NCBI GenBank assembly: GCA_039654915.1
Contig: CM077594.1
Location: 12,242,001 to 12,306,000, forward strand
Direction: 5' to 3'
DNA: 64,000 nucleotides
DNA from: Aquilaria yunnanensis
Taxonomy: Eukaryota; Streptophyta; Magnoliopsida; Malvales; Thymelaeaceae
Shown: positions 32,501 to 44,400 of the stretch, piece after piece
Position numbering within the stretch: the first letter of the stretch is position 1
Layout: every line of letters begins with the position of its first letter
Notes under the pieces: generated by a model
What the model was told of the DNA's origin: nothing
Seen by the model: the letters and a program-made list of their open reading frames with translations, nothing else
Databases searched by the model: none
Translations under genes and position numbers: made by a program

Positions 32501-33884
32501 ACAATAACAGAACACTATGTGAATCCTAACTTCCACCAAAATCAAACATTACTGATATATTATTAATTGAAAAATCTGTCCCTTCTAGTTGTGAGTTCAT
32601 TAGATAATAGGTACTTCATCAACATTTTTTTTCCAATAAAATAGTGTTGAAGAGAACAAAAAACCAATGATATGAAGGGGGAAGAGATTTATTACCTAGG
32701 TGATGGGAAGAAACTCTACTTCTCCTATTGTGAAACAAAGGCTGCCAATTAGAAGAAAGGGTTGAATCAAAAAAAGGCTGCAAAACAAAAAAGAACAACT
32801 ATATAAATCAAAGCCCAACTCTAAAATGTCGAAACCAACTTTTAGTATGATTAACTATTAAGAAAATATGACAAGTAAATGCCATACTTTTTTTTTACTT
32901 GATATATGATATTATATACTATTCCCACATTCTTAAAACCAAAACCATGATTTTAAAAATAGAAACAATGAATTGGGAATTTGTTCAATATATGACTTCA
33001 GTAGCTAGTAGCTACTCGATCAATAATTTTTTGCCAATAAAATAATGTAGGGAAGAACAGAAAACCATCGATATGGAGGGGGAAAAGATTGATTCCTTGG
33101 TGTTAGGAAAAAACTCTGCCTCTCTTACTATTCCACAAAGGCAGCAAATCAGAGGCGAGCTACAAATCGAAAGAGAGCTATAAATCTAAAGAAGGCTATA
33201 AGAAAAGGTACAACTAAAGAAATCAAGACACAACTATAAAATGTTGAAACATAAACATCGAATTTACTAGAAACGTTTGATTTGACATGAACCAGGAAAT
33301 AAAAAACTGGTACCAAATCTAATTTACCGACAATGACAAACATGACATTCGATTCTCGATCAGTCGATCATCATTCCTTTACTGATAGCCCTATTTTCTT
33401 TGTCTTTATCTTTGAATTTGGTGCTTCAGTTGGAAACCTTAGCCTTTTCTCTATTTCAATCAAGAAAGAACAAAAGAACAATTTTGCTTGTTGATGCTGG
33501 AGTGGGCTATAGGCTGAGTGGCTTGTGTTTTGAATTAGAAAATAGTAATACCCAGTAACGACCATTTGTTTTTGTCTAAAGGACATACAGACCCCTACAC
33601 TTAATATACTATTTCATATTTACCCTCATATAATATATAATATACATGTAAAGTAAACTTATATTAATATTATCTTGGTTTGGTTATCCAAATATTAATA
33701 TTATCTTGGTTTGGTTCTCTTTCGATTTCGTTCCACATAGAATCGGAACCAAACCAAAGACTGATGGTTTTTTACTAGATGGAACCAACCCAGGAACTAT
33801 CATCAATTTTTACCCAACTCAACCCTACCCACCCTTTTTAGCTTGGATAAATACATGGTTCTACCCGACCCATGCTCACCCCTA
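29535..33884 (-). mobile_element. hAT transposon, complete ends, decayed transposase
   Basis: A 4350-bp element flanked by a perfect 8-bp target duplication TCTCCAAA (29527-29534 and 33885-33892). The imperfect terminal inverted repeats are TAGGACTGACCATGGTTCAG at the left and TAGGGGTGAGCATGGGTCGG on the complement of the right. An 8-bp duplication plus a BED/hATC transposase is diagnostic of hAT. The transposase gene is on the minus strand in the left-centre. The remaining 1.6 kb on the right is non-coding and AT-rich. Confidence 0.92.
30281..32213 (-). pseudogene. hAT transposase, one frameshift and one stop
   Basis: This is a cut-and-paste transposase of the zf-BED/RICESLEEPER type. Reading leftward from 32213 there is a BED zinc finger (CKNCGKIY...LWKHFHKC), then a central RNase H-like region with LTTNTWSS, CVAYILNLVV, VTRWNSTYLML and LDPRYKLKYM. 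The C-terminal hAT dimerisation domain has WWKVKAPRYVLFSKIAKDVL and SELAFSIGGRVLDSFRSSL. The frame shifts in an A-run near 31821-31828, and a single in-frame TGA lies at 30713-30715. The sequence upstream of the zinc finger is also broken. Only a few lesions separate it from an open gene. Confidence 0.9.
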
Positions 33885-33892
33885 TCTCCAAA

Positions 33893-35500
33893 CTTTATAA
33901 AAATTATAAACTTGGTCTTTCAACTTTTCTTAAGTTCTTATTTTGGTCACTAATTATTATTTATTCTTAATTTAGTCACTTTAACAAGTTTTATTTATTT
34001 TATTGCAATCCTTTAAGTTTTTCCAAGTACATATATGTATACATGTGAAAAATAATATGAACAAAGATATGAAATTATATGCATATAAAAATAATATAGG
34101 AACAATTTTAATATCATATTATAATATAGATAAATAAAGAGAATCTTAGTAACATATAATTATATATGTACAAAAGAATAAACTCATTTGTACAAATAAT
34201 GTCAAATGCATTATTATTCATATGTAAAAGTATATTGATTTTTATATCTATAACACATATCTAATCTCATTTGTACGTATATGTAACATATTTTTTATAT
34301 ATCCATCATTTCCTTTATACAACTAATTTTTTACATACCTTTCACCAAATTTATACATATCTCAAAATTTAGAGGATAGATATGTACAAACTCATTTATA
34401 TAAATAATGTCAAATACATTATTATTCATATGTAAAAGTTTATTCACATAGCTATCCATAACATATATATGGTCTCCTTTTGTACATATGTGTCATATAT
34501 TTTATACATACCAATTACTTGTTTTATATATTGAATTTCATATATATCTGTTACCCAATTTGTATGTATCTCAATTTATGATAGGAAACGAGATTTGATA
34601 TATTCATACTTGTTTTTTAATAGGGGTTGAACTCATATGGACAATTGAATATATATGTGATCTTTTTCATTGAGTTTGTACAAATCCCTTACTTTCTTTA
34701 TATATTGAGTTTATACATATTTTGTATTTGACTTGTACATATTTTCAATCTGGGAAGCATGAGATTTTGTGCGTTTATACTTTTTTATGATATAAAGGGT
34801 AGTATTGGAATATAAACATATATAAACATAAAGGGTATGACACTGGTTTAACTTATCTGGATAATCTTATTATTGATAAATTATTCCGTCAAAAGTCTTT
34901 TATAAAATAATAAATATGTCATTTATATTAGCACTTTGATCCAATTAACCCCTAAATAATTTGTTTTGCCAACCAACCATGTTCTTAGGTCACTCTTCTC
35001 TATTTTCCTTTGTCCTGTCAACAACCCCTGCTAGGTTACCTGATCTATTCTGTGATCTACTGTTCTCTTTTCCCTGGCTCCAATTCTCATGCACTGAAAC
35101 TTGTCCATGTTCTTGGGCTAGCCAAGCAGCGAAGAATTTTTCTCATTCCTTCCGCAGAAATCAGTTATCTTTTTCTGGTTATGTTAGCACTTGTATCAGT
35201 GGGTTTTTCTCCTATTGGATTCTGGAATGTAGATTTTTGTTTGTTTTTCATGATGTTGCTGGCGGCCTGCTCACTGTTGTGATCATTGATCGTTGAATCA
35301 TTACAGAAAAGCAATCCCTAATTTATACAAATGAAAATTTTAACACCTTAGGTTATATAATCTTGAACATGTTCATTTTGTTTTTGGTTGATTTTTTTAT
35401 ATTGAAGACAGTGTTCTCGCCCCTGTGTGTCTTGAATTATTTCAATCAATGATCAACTAGTTTAAGTCTTTCGAATTGTAAACTAATTGAGTTGTATAAA
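33893..35500. other. AT-rich interval with a diverged tandem duplication
   Basis: A unit of about 208 bp beginning AACTCATTTGTACAAATAAT at 34181 is repeated, with divergence, from 34389 to about 34600. The region is rich in ATATAT and TGTACA strings. The stretch 34960-35300 is less AT-rich and has short open frames, but no similarity I recognise. Confidence 0.55.
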
Positions 35501-35678
35501 GCATTCGTTTTTTGGTTAATTATCGAGGAAATTTAGAATTTTGGAGAGTTCCGGCACGTAAAAGCACGTAGGGTTAATCTAATTGATTTGTTTGAACAGT
35601 AGAGCATTTGTTTTTTGGTTAATTATCTAGGAAATTTAGAACTTGGAGATTTTCGGCACCTAGAAGCACGTAGGGTTA
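35501..35678. repeat. Imperfect direct duplication, period 103 bp
   Basis: GCATTCGTTTTTTGGTTAAT at 35501 and GCATTTGTTTTTTGGTTAAT at 35604 begin two copies of about 75 bp. Both continue through AGGAAATTTAGAA and end in GCACGTAGGGTTA. Confidence 0.75.
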
Positions 35679-36700
35679 TATTTGTTATGAACTATGGAAC
35701 GGTGGCTTGAAGGAGGCAAAGCATCGCACGTAGTGTTGGATGAAGGCGATGGTGTGGTTGCATCTTTTTGAGGGGCGAGATTATTTTGTGAGCAAACTAA
35801 AAATATTAGTAGTTTATTTGTTATTGTTGCCATGAGACTTTTAGTGGTATTGCCTTGTGTCCATCCAGACGAAAAACATTAGTGGTGGTTTTCACTGGAA
35901 AAAAGAACTATAATGGCTAAATTATACTAAGGGGAGTACGTACCTGGCAAATATGCCTCCTTTGCTATTTTTAGGTATGATAGATAATAGTTTTAGTTTT
36001 CTAATTTAATTTGGTTTACTTTTTAGTTTTCTAACTTTGTTTAGATTGTTTAGCAAGTTATGATAGAGTTTTCCAGCTGGATTTCAAAAAAGTCCCTCTA
36101 AACTTGGCCTATTTTACCAAATCTGGCTGATTTTGTAGGTAGGTTTGGCTATCCCCCTTAATTTATATACTATTTCTTCAAATAATTGACTTCATTAATG
36201 AAGTCTTCTCTTTGCTTTTATTAGTTTTATTCTATTGAGTTAGCCGATCGGCTCACTTATAGTGGATTAGGTATTCGCATATGTTAGTTATTTTTTGTTA
36301 GTTCATTCATTTTAATGTTGGTGTCATTTGTCCAAATTTATGTTAGTTTGTTTGTTGGTCTGTGTCTTTATGAGTTCTTCACTCAACCTAAAAGTGTGAT
36401 TCTTGTTATTCATAAGAGTTTTCTTCTATGTCCAGTATTTTAGAAATGTATAAAAAAAAAAAAAAACCTTGGAGCTAATGGTCTCTGTGCTTGATCTCTA
36501 TAGAGCTTTAGGTTGTTATAAGTTGTTATATCACTCAGTTGTTGATGTCTTATGGTTTTTGGTTAGTGCACTGAATATTCATTATCAAGAGAAAAAAAGT
36601 AGCCAGCTGGGTAAGTAGTATATATATGACAGAATGAGTGGCAGTCTCACCAAGGCAACAACACCGAAAAATTTTAAGCTTAAGCTCTCAAACTTTGGTC
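35679..36700. other. Interval upstream of the P450 pseudogene
   Basis: AT-rich sequence with no recognised gene. A poly-A run lies at about 36450-36466. AGTATATATATGAC near 36617-36630, some 75 bases before the P450 ATG, could be the remains of its TATA box. Confidence 0.45.
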
Positions 36701-38345
36701 ATGAATGTTTTCTTTCCAATTATTCCTTCAGTTCTGTCATTTGCTTTCTTCCTTCTCATGATCCTGAAAGCCAGCTGGAGAAAATATGAAGCCCAAAAAT
36801 TAACTCCAAATTTACCGCATGGAACCCCTAAACTCCAGATTATTGGTAACCAGCACCATCTGTTTAGTTCGTTGCCTCATTACGCGCTGGACACAGCAAG
36901 TATAGCCCTCTCGTACACCAGCAACTTGGCGAAGTCCCCACCGTCCTAGTTTCTTCGCCAGAGCTTGCCCAAGAAGTGATGAAAACTCATGATGTCATCT
37001 TTTCAAGCAGGCCATATATCCCATCAGAAGGCATCATTTCTTACAACAATCAAGATATTGCACTACTCCATACGGGGACTGCTGGAGGCAGCTAAAATAG
37101 ATTTGCATAGTTCATCTCCTCGGCCTCAAGAGGGTCCGTCCTATGAGCCAATAAGAGAGAGGATGGTCTCACATATGGTTCAAACTATTGCTTCGAGGGC
37201 TGGCACATCCATGAATCTCAGTAAGCTGTTATACTCAGCTATAATCTAGATAATTATGAAGTCAGCATTTGGGGAGATCCAATATCATGAAGAGTTTATT
37301 CATGTTTGTTGAAGACTATCGAGCCGGCTGGAGGAATAACTCTTGCTGATTTTTTATCCTCCAAGAAAAGAAATACCCTCCAAAAGATTTCTTTTCATGG
37401 TCAGTGGTATGAAGTATAAATGTGAGAAGGTTCTTAATGAAATTGACAAGATTGTTAATGACATTATAAAGGAACATAGATCTAGGAAGTGAGAAGAAAA
37501 GGGAAATGGTGATGACCAAGATGCAGAAGACCTAGTTCATGTTCTCCTTAATCTTCAGGACAAGGGTGATCCACAAATCCCTTTCACCACTGACAACATC
37601 AAAGCTATTATCATGGTTAGTTGTTACATTCTTGCTCATGTTTCACATGCTAAAACATTGAAGCCTCAAGAAATATAATAGAATAGTAATCCAGCACTCA
37701 AAAGTAGTATTGATCAATAAACTATCATTTGCAGGACATCATTGTAGGTGGAGCTGACACTTCTGCTTCAATTGTTGAATGGGCTATGCCTGAGATGTTG
37801 AGAAACACAATGGTCATGAAAAAGGCACAAGCAGAGGTGAGCGCGGTGTTCAGCAATAAGGGCAAGGTTGATGAGGCAGGACTGCAAGAACTAAAATACA
37901 TGAAGTTAGTGATCAAAGAAAGCCTAAGAACTCATGCCCTAATTCCTCTAATTCCAAGAAAAAAAGTAGAGACAAGTGTGAACTGAATGGATTCGACATT
38001 CCTGCCAAGACCCGGGTGATTGTAAATATGAGGGCTATAGGAAGGGACCCCAATCACTGGAATGAATCAGAAAAGTTTTGTCCAGAGAGGTTCTTGGAGA
38101 GTGCCGTAGATTATAAAGGGAACCACTTTGAGTTCATACCATTTGGGGCTGGAAGAAGAATCTGCCCTGGCATGTCTTTGGGTATAATGACTTTAGAGCT
38201 ACTTCTTGCATAGTTGCTTTTCCATTTTGATTGGAAGCTTCCCAGTGGAATGAGGCCCGAAGAGCTAGATATGACAGAGATGTTTGGGCTGGTTCTTACG
38301 AGGAAGAAAGAGTTATTCTTAACTCCAATTCCTTACCTCAAATGA
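36701..38345 (+). pseudogene. Cytochrome P450 pseudogene, CYP71-like
   Basis: This is a haem-thiolate mono-oxygenase of the ER membrane, to judge by the intact family motifs. The ATG at 36701 opens a hydrophobic N-terminal anchor. A Pro-rich hinge and LQIIGNQHHLFSSLPHYAL follow. The frame then breaks repeatedly between 36940 and 37560. A GT-AG intron (37616-37734) splits the I-helix region at the usual CYP71 place, followed by DIIVGGADTSASIVEWA. The K-helix KESLR, the PERF motif (PERFLES) and the haem loop [13 protein letters not shown] near 38139-38177 are all present. An extra base near 37975, a TAG at 38211 (Gln expected) and the earlier frameshifts disable it. Confidence 0.9.
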
Positions 38346-41242
38346 ATCAAGAGTCTTCAGCAGCAATAGGACGGCAACGGAACTTCGTTGGGAGTGATTC
38401 AATAGCAATGGAGGCCCAAAAGACTTGCAACGAGTAGGGAGATGTCCGGAGATAAGGCTAGTGGCAGATTGGATAACGGGCAGATGAAGAGGTAGGCCTT
38501 TTGGAAAGTCATGACAAATTATCAGCACGGAAGTGAGGAGTACAGAAACGCGTCCGATTTTTAGGTTGGCGGTTGTCCGGGTTGCTCGGTGACGGAGAGG
38601 ATTTCCATCGGTGAGGAGGCGGCCTTTGGCGATGTGGGGTTCCAACTAGGAGGTGGCGGTTTGAACTAGGGGAAAAAATGAAGTAAGGCTACCAATGGGC
38701 CTTTTGATTGTTGTGAGACTAGCAGGCCACTTAGTTCTAGTGAACTCGCCAAGGGAGTAGAAAATTTTAGAGAATCTGATCTCTCTATCTGTAATTTTGA
38801 ATCTAAAGCATTTAATCTCAATGAGGAACCACTAGATGACTGAAAAACTTGTATTGTGTATTCTGGAGAATTTTAACAAGAAAAAGGTCCAATAAATGAG
38901 GCATAAAAAGTTGGGTTCAAAGTAAAAAAAGTTCAGATTTGAAAAGCAAGCTAAAAGGATTGAAATGAGGATCCAATCGCCAAAAAAAGAACTGCGAGAA
39001 CTAGCCAGTATTTTACTTTCCTCCATTTTAGATCCTTCTTTGATTCTAGGTTTTGGTTCCGGGTATAAGATTATTCTAAGCTTGGGTTATTGATTAAAAA
39101 CCTTTATAAGGTTCTTTTATTTGGTTATTTTGTTCTTTAAGTTATTTGGGTTGTGGGTTCTTAATTTTTATCTTTTTTGGGCTTTATTCTCTGAGCCCTC
39201 CTTGTTGTTGGACTACTTGGGTATTAGGGTGTTTGGGACATAATCTTTCTCTTTAAAATGGTATATTTATCTCTTATTTCTTTTTTGCTTTTAATAAATT
39301 CTTTTATTGCCATTGAAAGAAAAAATGACATGAGTATTCAACTCAAACTTGAGGTCTCAATAATTGGGAGAGCTTTGCTTGACGGTTGAATTTTATAAAT
39401 AGTTATATTAAAATGAGTTTGAAGGTTAAAATGTCCTTTACATCTTTACTATATGTTTAAATAAACGAAAATGCTGCACACACTAACAATAAGCACCTCC
39501 TAAAGCCCTACCTCACTAAGTTACAAGTATATCCCTATAAAAAGGCTAAACTTTTTTATCACACCAAAAACTCGTAAGATTTAAAATCTAAATCATTTTG
39601 TGTGCACAATAGATATTTTTTTATTTTTATTTTTCACTTCTGACTCAACTTCTCAAAGTGAAAAACACTAAACAATAAAATATTTTAATAACTAGTAACA
39701 AAAAACAATGGAGAATAGTAATAACTAGTGTATATCATACTTTATATATATACTAGTTTTTTTTTTACTCGTGTGATGGACAGGTAATTTATATAATTTA
39801 TCTATTAAAAAATTATATTTAAAACAAATTTGGGTAAGAATAGGCCCTTAAGATTAATTAAGGGTAAAAATTATGACTAGAGTATTAAGAGTGAAAGTTC
39901 AACTAACACTTAAAAAAATTATAAGTTTGACTTATATAATTAACTCAAGTTATGAAGCTTGTTGTTGTTATTTTTTATGACTTTTAAAATATCTATCACT
40001 CAAAATATTCAACACTCATTAAGTATAAGTGCATTTATATAAATTTTCAATTAAAGCTAAACTATGTAAATGTTAGGTAATCTTTGATCCTCAACCAAAT
40101 TATCCCCCACCTTCATATGTATTTAAGAAAAAACCTCAAATTTGCTGATTGTTGTTCAACCTGACTTGTATAGCCAAGTTTTAAAGCCCTTAATTCTTCC
40201 ATTTTTAAGGTATTTATTTGTTGAATTTATTATTTTGTATGTGCAACACGATTCCAATTTAAAACCTTAAATGAATACATTTAAAACATAAAGAAATAAA
40301 TACATTAAAATCAAAAATTGATGGCTATGTATTAGTATTGATGAAGATAAAAGATAACTCGTACTCAATCATCACAGCTCAATGAAAGATGTTTCTTTTG
40401 TCCCCTAGAACTGTACTCCTACTAATTCCACTGATTAGAGAGCGAATGAGTGAAAAAAAATTGTATAGGTAATTTGCGTGGGTCTTGGGAGAGCAATTGC
40501 ACAAGGTAAAATCAGAAATACAAAAAAAAAATTCTTAATTGGTATATATGGACTAACGAGAAGTACCCAACTTATGCGGTGTTCCAGGCGGGGTTCTATT
40601 TTGCGGTGTGCGCAGCAAAGTTCTTAAATAAATAAATTGGCAGGGGCAAAGGTTTCTGTTCTTTGATTTTCCTTTTTTTTTTATTTTTGATATTTTAAGC
40701 TTTGATCTCACTAAAGAGAGTAAGGCCATGTTAGTGACAAATATAGGTGACTTAAATTCTATATGGATCATATCCATGCTTGCAAATACCCTTTGGGCCT
40801 CCAAGAAAGTGTTGAATTTCTTCAGTCTTCTCATGAATCACTTGTGTCACGCTTGAAGAGGCTGCCCCATATGTTTCTTTTTGTAATCGTAATCTTGTTA
40901 ATTTTCAACTCTAAGGGTTTGATGGCAAGGATCGCAGAAGTTGCACTATTAGTGAACCATCAGCCATAGTTTAATTAATACTATTTCATTTGAAATACTA
41001 GTCACTTTTTATTTATTTATTTTTATTTTTTTACTAAGAAGCATCATTACAAGTATATAAAATAAGATGTACTAATTAAGGGAAAAGGACATTCTGACTT
41101 TCTTATGATCTGAAGGCAATCAAACCAATTATTTGTAGCATGATATAGTGAGTAGAGATGTAAAAAATCGAACTCTTGACCTCCCCAATATCCCTTCAAG
41201 CATCACTACAAATAGCCAAGGCAGTTTACCTACCATTGTGAT
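38346..41242. other. Interval without recognised genes
   Basis: The part up to about 38690 is GC-richer and could be old gene or repeat debris. The rest is AT-rich with poly-A/T runs. Short open frames near 40553-40969 show no similarity I recognise. No RNA gene or element ends were identified. Confidence 0.5.
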
Positions 41243-41737
41243 TAGCGATGCCAATAGGTTTTGTTGGGTCATTTGGGTACGGATTTAATTTAATTATCAT
41301 AATCTAGGGTTTAGGTCAGGTTATTTGAGTTTGGGTTAATTTAGGTTAAGTGGTGTTTTGGATTGGGTATGATCCGGTTTATTTCGGTTTGGGCCAATAT
41401 TATATCGGATTGATTTTGGTTTCAAATAACCTCAAATTAAGTTATTCGGGTTTCGATCCACATTCATGTTAACCCATTGGATTATTTGGGTTACAAGGGT
41501 GACTTCTATTCAGTTGAAATCAAAATAATCAAAGTCACATTGATTTTTCATTTAAACAATTTGATTTATTGGTTTTTTACTAAAACATAAATCAAAGAAT
41601 GACTTTTTGTATTGTTTTTGAAGCAATAATCATTTTAGTTGGTATTGAATAATTATTGGAATGAGTTACAAGGCTTAGTTTGTTCTTTTATGTTTTTTTT
41701 TCTTTTAAGTAGTTTCCAATTAGTAAGGTGGAAGTTG

Positions 41738-41940
41738 CCCCCAAGCGGTTCAGTTGGTGCGAAGGAACAATGTGCTGCAGTTCGATTCCCCTTTTCTCAA
41801 TCCTATAAAATGTCACTTGATTTAATTCGATTACATTCCTGGTCTTAAACAACCTGGTATTTCCTTCCTTATATATAATAATAATATCTCCTTCAAATGC
41901 TATACTTGTATACCTGATTTTACGTACCAAAAAAAGAGTA
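41738..41940 (+). mobile_element. tRNA-derived SINE
   Basis: This 203-bp segment is flanked by AAGTTG on both sides (41732-41737 and 41941-41946). It begins CCCCCAAGCGGTTCAGTTGG, an A-box-like region, and has a B-box AGTTCGATTCC at 41779-41789. It ends in an A-rich stretch CCAAAAAAAGAGT. The two boxes, small size, A-rich end and flanking duplications fit a Pol III retroposon. It is inserted inside the hAT-like element. Confidence 0.6.
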
Positions 41941-42341
41941 AAGTTGAAGCTTTCGATACAAGAAATAAGACTAAAATCAATGTACTGTTTCAGACTAGCT
42001 TATTTGCTTCTCAAACATGGTTCATGCAAAAATTAGTGTTCAATTATTCCAACTTATTGTGAACTGCAACATAAGTAATATAGATCAGCTGTAAGTTTGT
42101 GACTGTAAAAGCTTAAATAAGATTGAACCACTTAATTGCGTCACCTCAGTAAAACATAAGATAGATGTTCCAATGTCCTTTATTAATTACCGGAGCAATA
42201 TTCTTTTTAAAAATTCCTAATTTTCAATGATTTTTTACTTTAACCAGCATAACAAAAAATTCCTAGAAAATACTCATTTATTACAAAAAAAAAAATTTAA
42301 CTGCATGGTGTTGAGTAGTATACAATCTAAATAAATTATTG

Positions 42342-42369
42342 TCATCATCATCATCATCATCATCATCAT
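42342..42369. repeat. (ATC)n microsatellite
   Basis: About nine tandem TCA/ATC triplets. Confidence 0.95.
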
Positions 42370-42794
42370 ACTGCACTTTAATCTAAATTAAAATTTTCAA
42401 ACATCTCTCATGAATATGCATATTTTTATGTCAAATTTGATTAAAATTGGCTCTCACTAGGTTCAAATATTGGGTCATTTAGGCTATAATTTATTTTGGG
42501 TTTGGGTTATGCAGGCTTGGGTCACTTTGAGTTTGGGTGATTCAAGTTTGGGCTTGCTTAGGTTTCACTAAAGCCTAGTTGGATTAGTTTGCCTTAAGTT
42601 TGGTTCGGTTTTGAGCCGTTGACATTTTCAGTCAATTTAGGTCAGGTCAGGTTTAGATTTAAAGAAACTGATGCAGGTTTTCATATTAGTCCATTTTTGC
42701 CATCCATAGTTGTGATAGTGTGGGATATGGATTGTTGACAACAAGTGGGAGTGCGACAATGGATCCCTTACACTGTTGACCTTATGGTTGGGGT

Positions 42795-43342
42795 CAAAGT
42801 TGTCAAAATCGAGATCCTACCATGGATCGTTTTCTACCGTGCAAGATTAAGATCGTAAGATTTGACCAAAACTTAAAATCTCTTATCTATATAATATAAT
42901 TCATGTAAATGATCAATTATATTAGAAACTTAAATAAAGTTAAAGTGTCATAACAATGATAAGTAGTTAAACAAAACACAAATATTGATGCTACTCATTG
43001 ATTTCATTTTGATTCAACTCTGTTTCAATTTGTTCTTATTTTGGTACCTTAATTTTTTCTTTATTTGAGACAGTGAGTTCATCAGACGGAACACACTGGA
43101 CAAGCCCAGTTGTATATTATTTAAATTTTATAATTTGGGCAAAAAACAATCATAAACCCATAATAACTTAAAAATAATTAGGATCAGTGGAATCAAACGA
43201 TCCTATCGATCCTACGATCTTGAAAGTGATCCTACGTGATCCTATGATGTCAGCAATCTTACTATAGTTTGGCACATTTTGTAGGATCTGAATTACAGGA
43301 TTTCACAATTCTATGATTCGGATTACGATTTTCATAACCTTG
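42795..43342. mobile_element. Small hAT-like inverted-repeat element
   Basis: The ends are imperfect inverted repeats: CAAAGTTGTCAAAATCGAGA, and on the complement CAAGGTTATGAAAATCGTAA. GATCCTAC strings occur near both ends. The flanking octamers do not match, so the target duplication is not confirmed. The element is 548 bp and has no coding capacity. Confidence 0.5.
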
Positions 43343-44400
43343 GCCAATCAAAGTGGTCATTGGTTCCCTACTAGTTTAGTCCTCTAGTTTATGTTTGTTA
43401 GTTATTTCAGTCATGATTGATTTCAATGTTTTATGTTTTTCCCTATTTGCAAACCTTTCCAGCTTTTTGCCACAATTATAAACTATATGCCTAAAAATTA
43501 CATTTTTTGTTATTATTTTAAAAATTTTCTAATAAAAATTATCTTAATTTTTATATATTACAAACCATAAAAGTCTCGCCGAAAGTTTCAATCGTACATG
43601 GAGGAAAAGGGGCAATAGATATACTAATGGGCCTAATAGCTTAAGTGATGACTTGACTGGATCTTCATGATCATTACTCGTATATACCTTTATCCCTTTA
43701 TCCAAGATATCAAGATTATGCATGATACATGGAACGTACCATTCTTCTATAGCTCAATCTATGGATTTCTTGATTCTTTAGTAGACTGACTAATACAGAT
43801 GACATTAATATCTTATGTCAACTTACCCAAGTATAGCTATACATTTTCTCAATTTCGCTCACTGAATTAAGAGGACCAAATATATCACTTCCATCATATA
43901 AGAAGAATAAATCTCATCTTGATCATACAAATCTCTCCCCATAATATGTGTCATGCCCAATGACTACCTTTTATGTCAACTCAGTTACAAGCAACAAAGA
44001 ATAATAACAGAATATGTGACAAACATGTACGGAACTTTGATGACATTAGATCAAAGAGTTATATATACTATAATCACTACGAGAATCACTTGTGGCACTT
44101 ATATAACAATCAATGTAACATTCTCATGGCAAGTCAGTCCAGTATACAAATTTTCCAACTTGTAGCCGTTTGTACACTATATATCTTATATTAGTCTCTA
44201 CATATGTTAGTCTTTATGTATTATTGCATCTTACTTCATAATAACACTCGACTAGAGACATTTAAGAATAATATTATTATAAGGTTATAATTATACTTAA
44301 TTATGTTACATAAAAACAAACAAAAAAAACCCAATTACTGGAATAATGCCTTAATAGAATATCATGACTCAATGTACAAAATACAATAATCTGATTATTG
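43343..44400. other. Interval without recognised genes
   Basis: AT-rich sequence. Short overlapping open frames around 43953-44194 are not supported by any similarity I recognise. Confidence 0.5.

Larger units (their letters stand above)
41243..42708. mobile_element. Non-autonomous hAT-like element carrying a SINE
   Basis: The 1466-bp segment is flanked by ATTGTGAT (41235-41242) and GTTGTGAT (42709-42716), a 7-of-8 target duplication. Its ends are imperfect inverted repeats: TAGCGATGCCAATAGG, and on the complement TATGGATGGCAAAAATGG. GTTTGGGTTA-like strings near both ends resemble the subterminal regions of plant hAT miniature elements. It has no coding capacity. Confidence 0.6.

Noticed and set aside
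34961..35296. Open frames of 90-111 codons with hydrophobic residues
   Set aside because: There is no recognisable similarity, they overlap in different registers, and the surroundings are AT-rich non-coding DNA.
42787..43350. A target duplication for the element at 42795-43342
   Set aside because: The flanks GTTGGGGT and GCCAATCA do not match. Only the inverted ends support the call.
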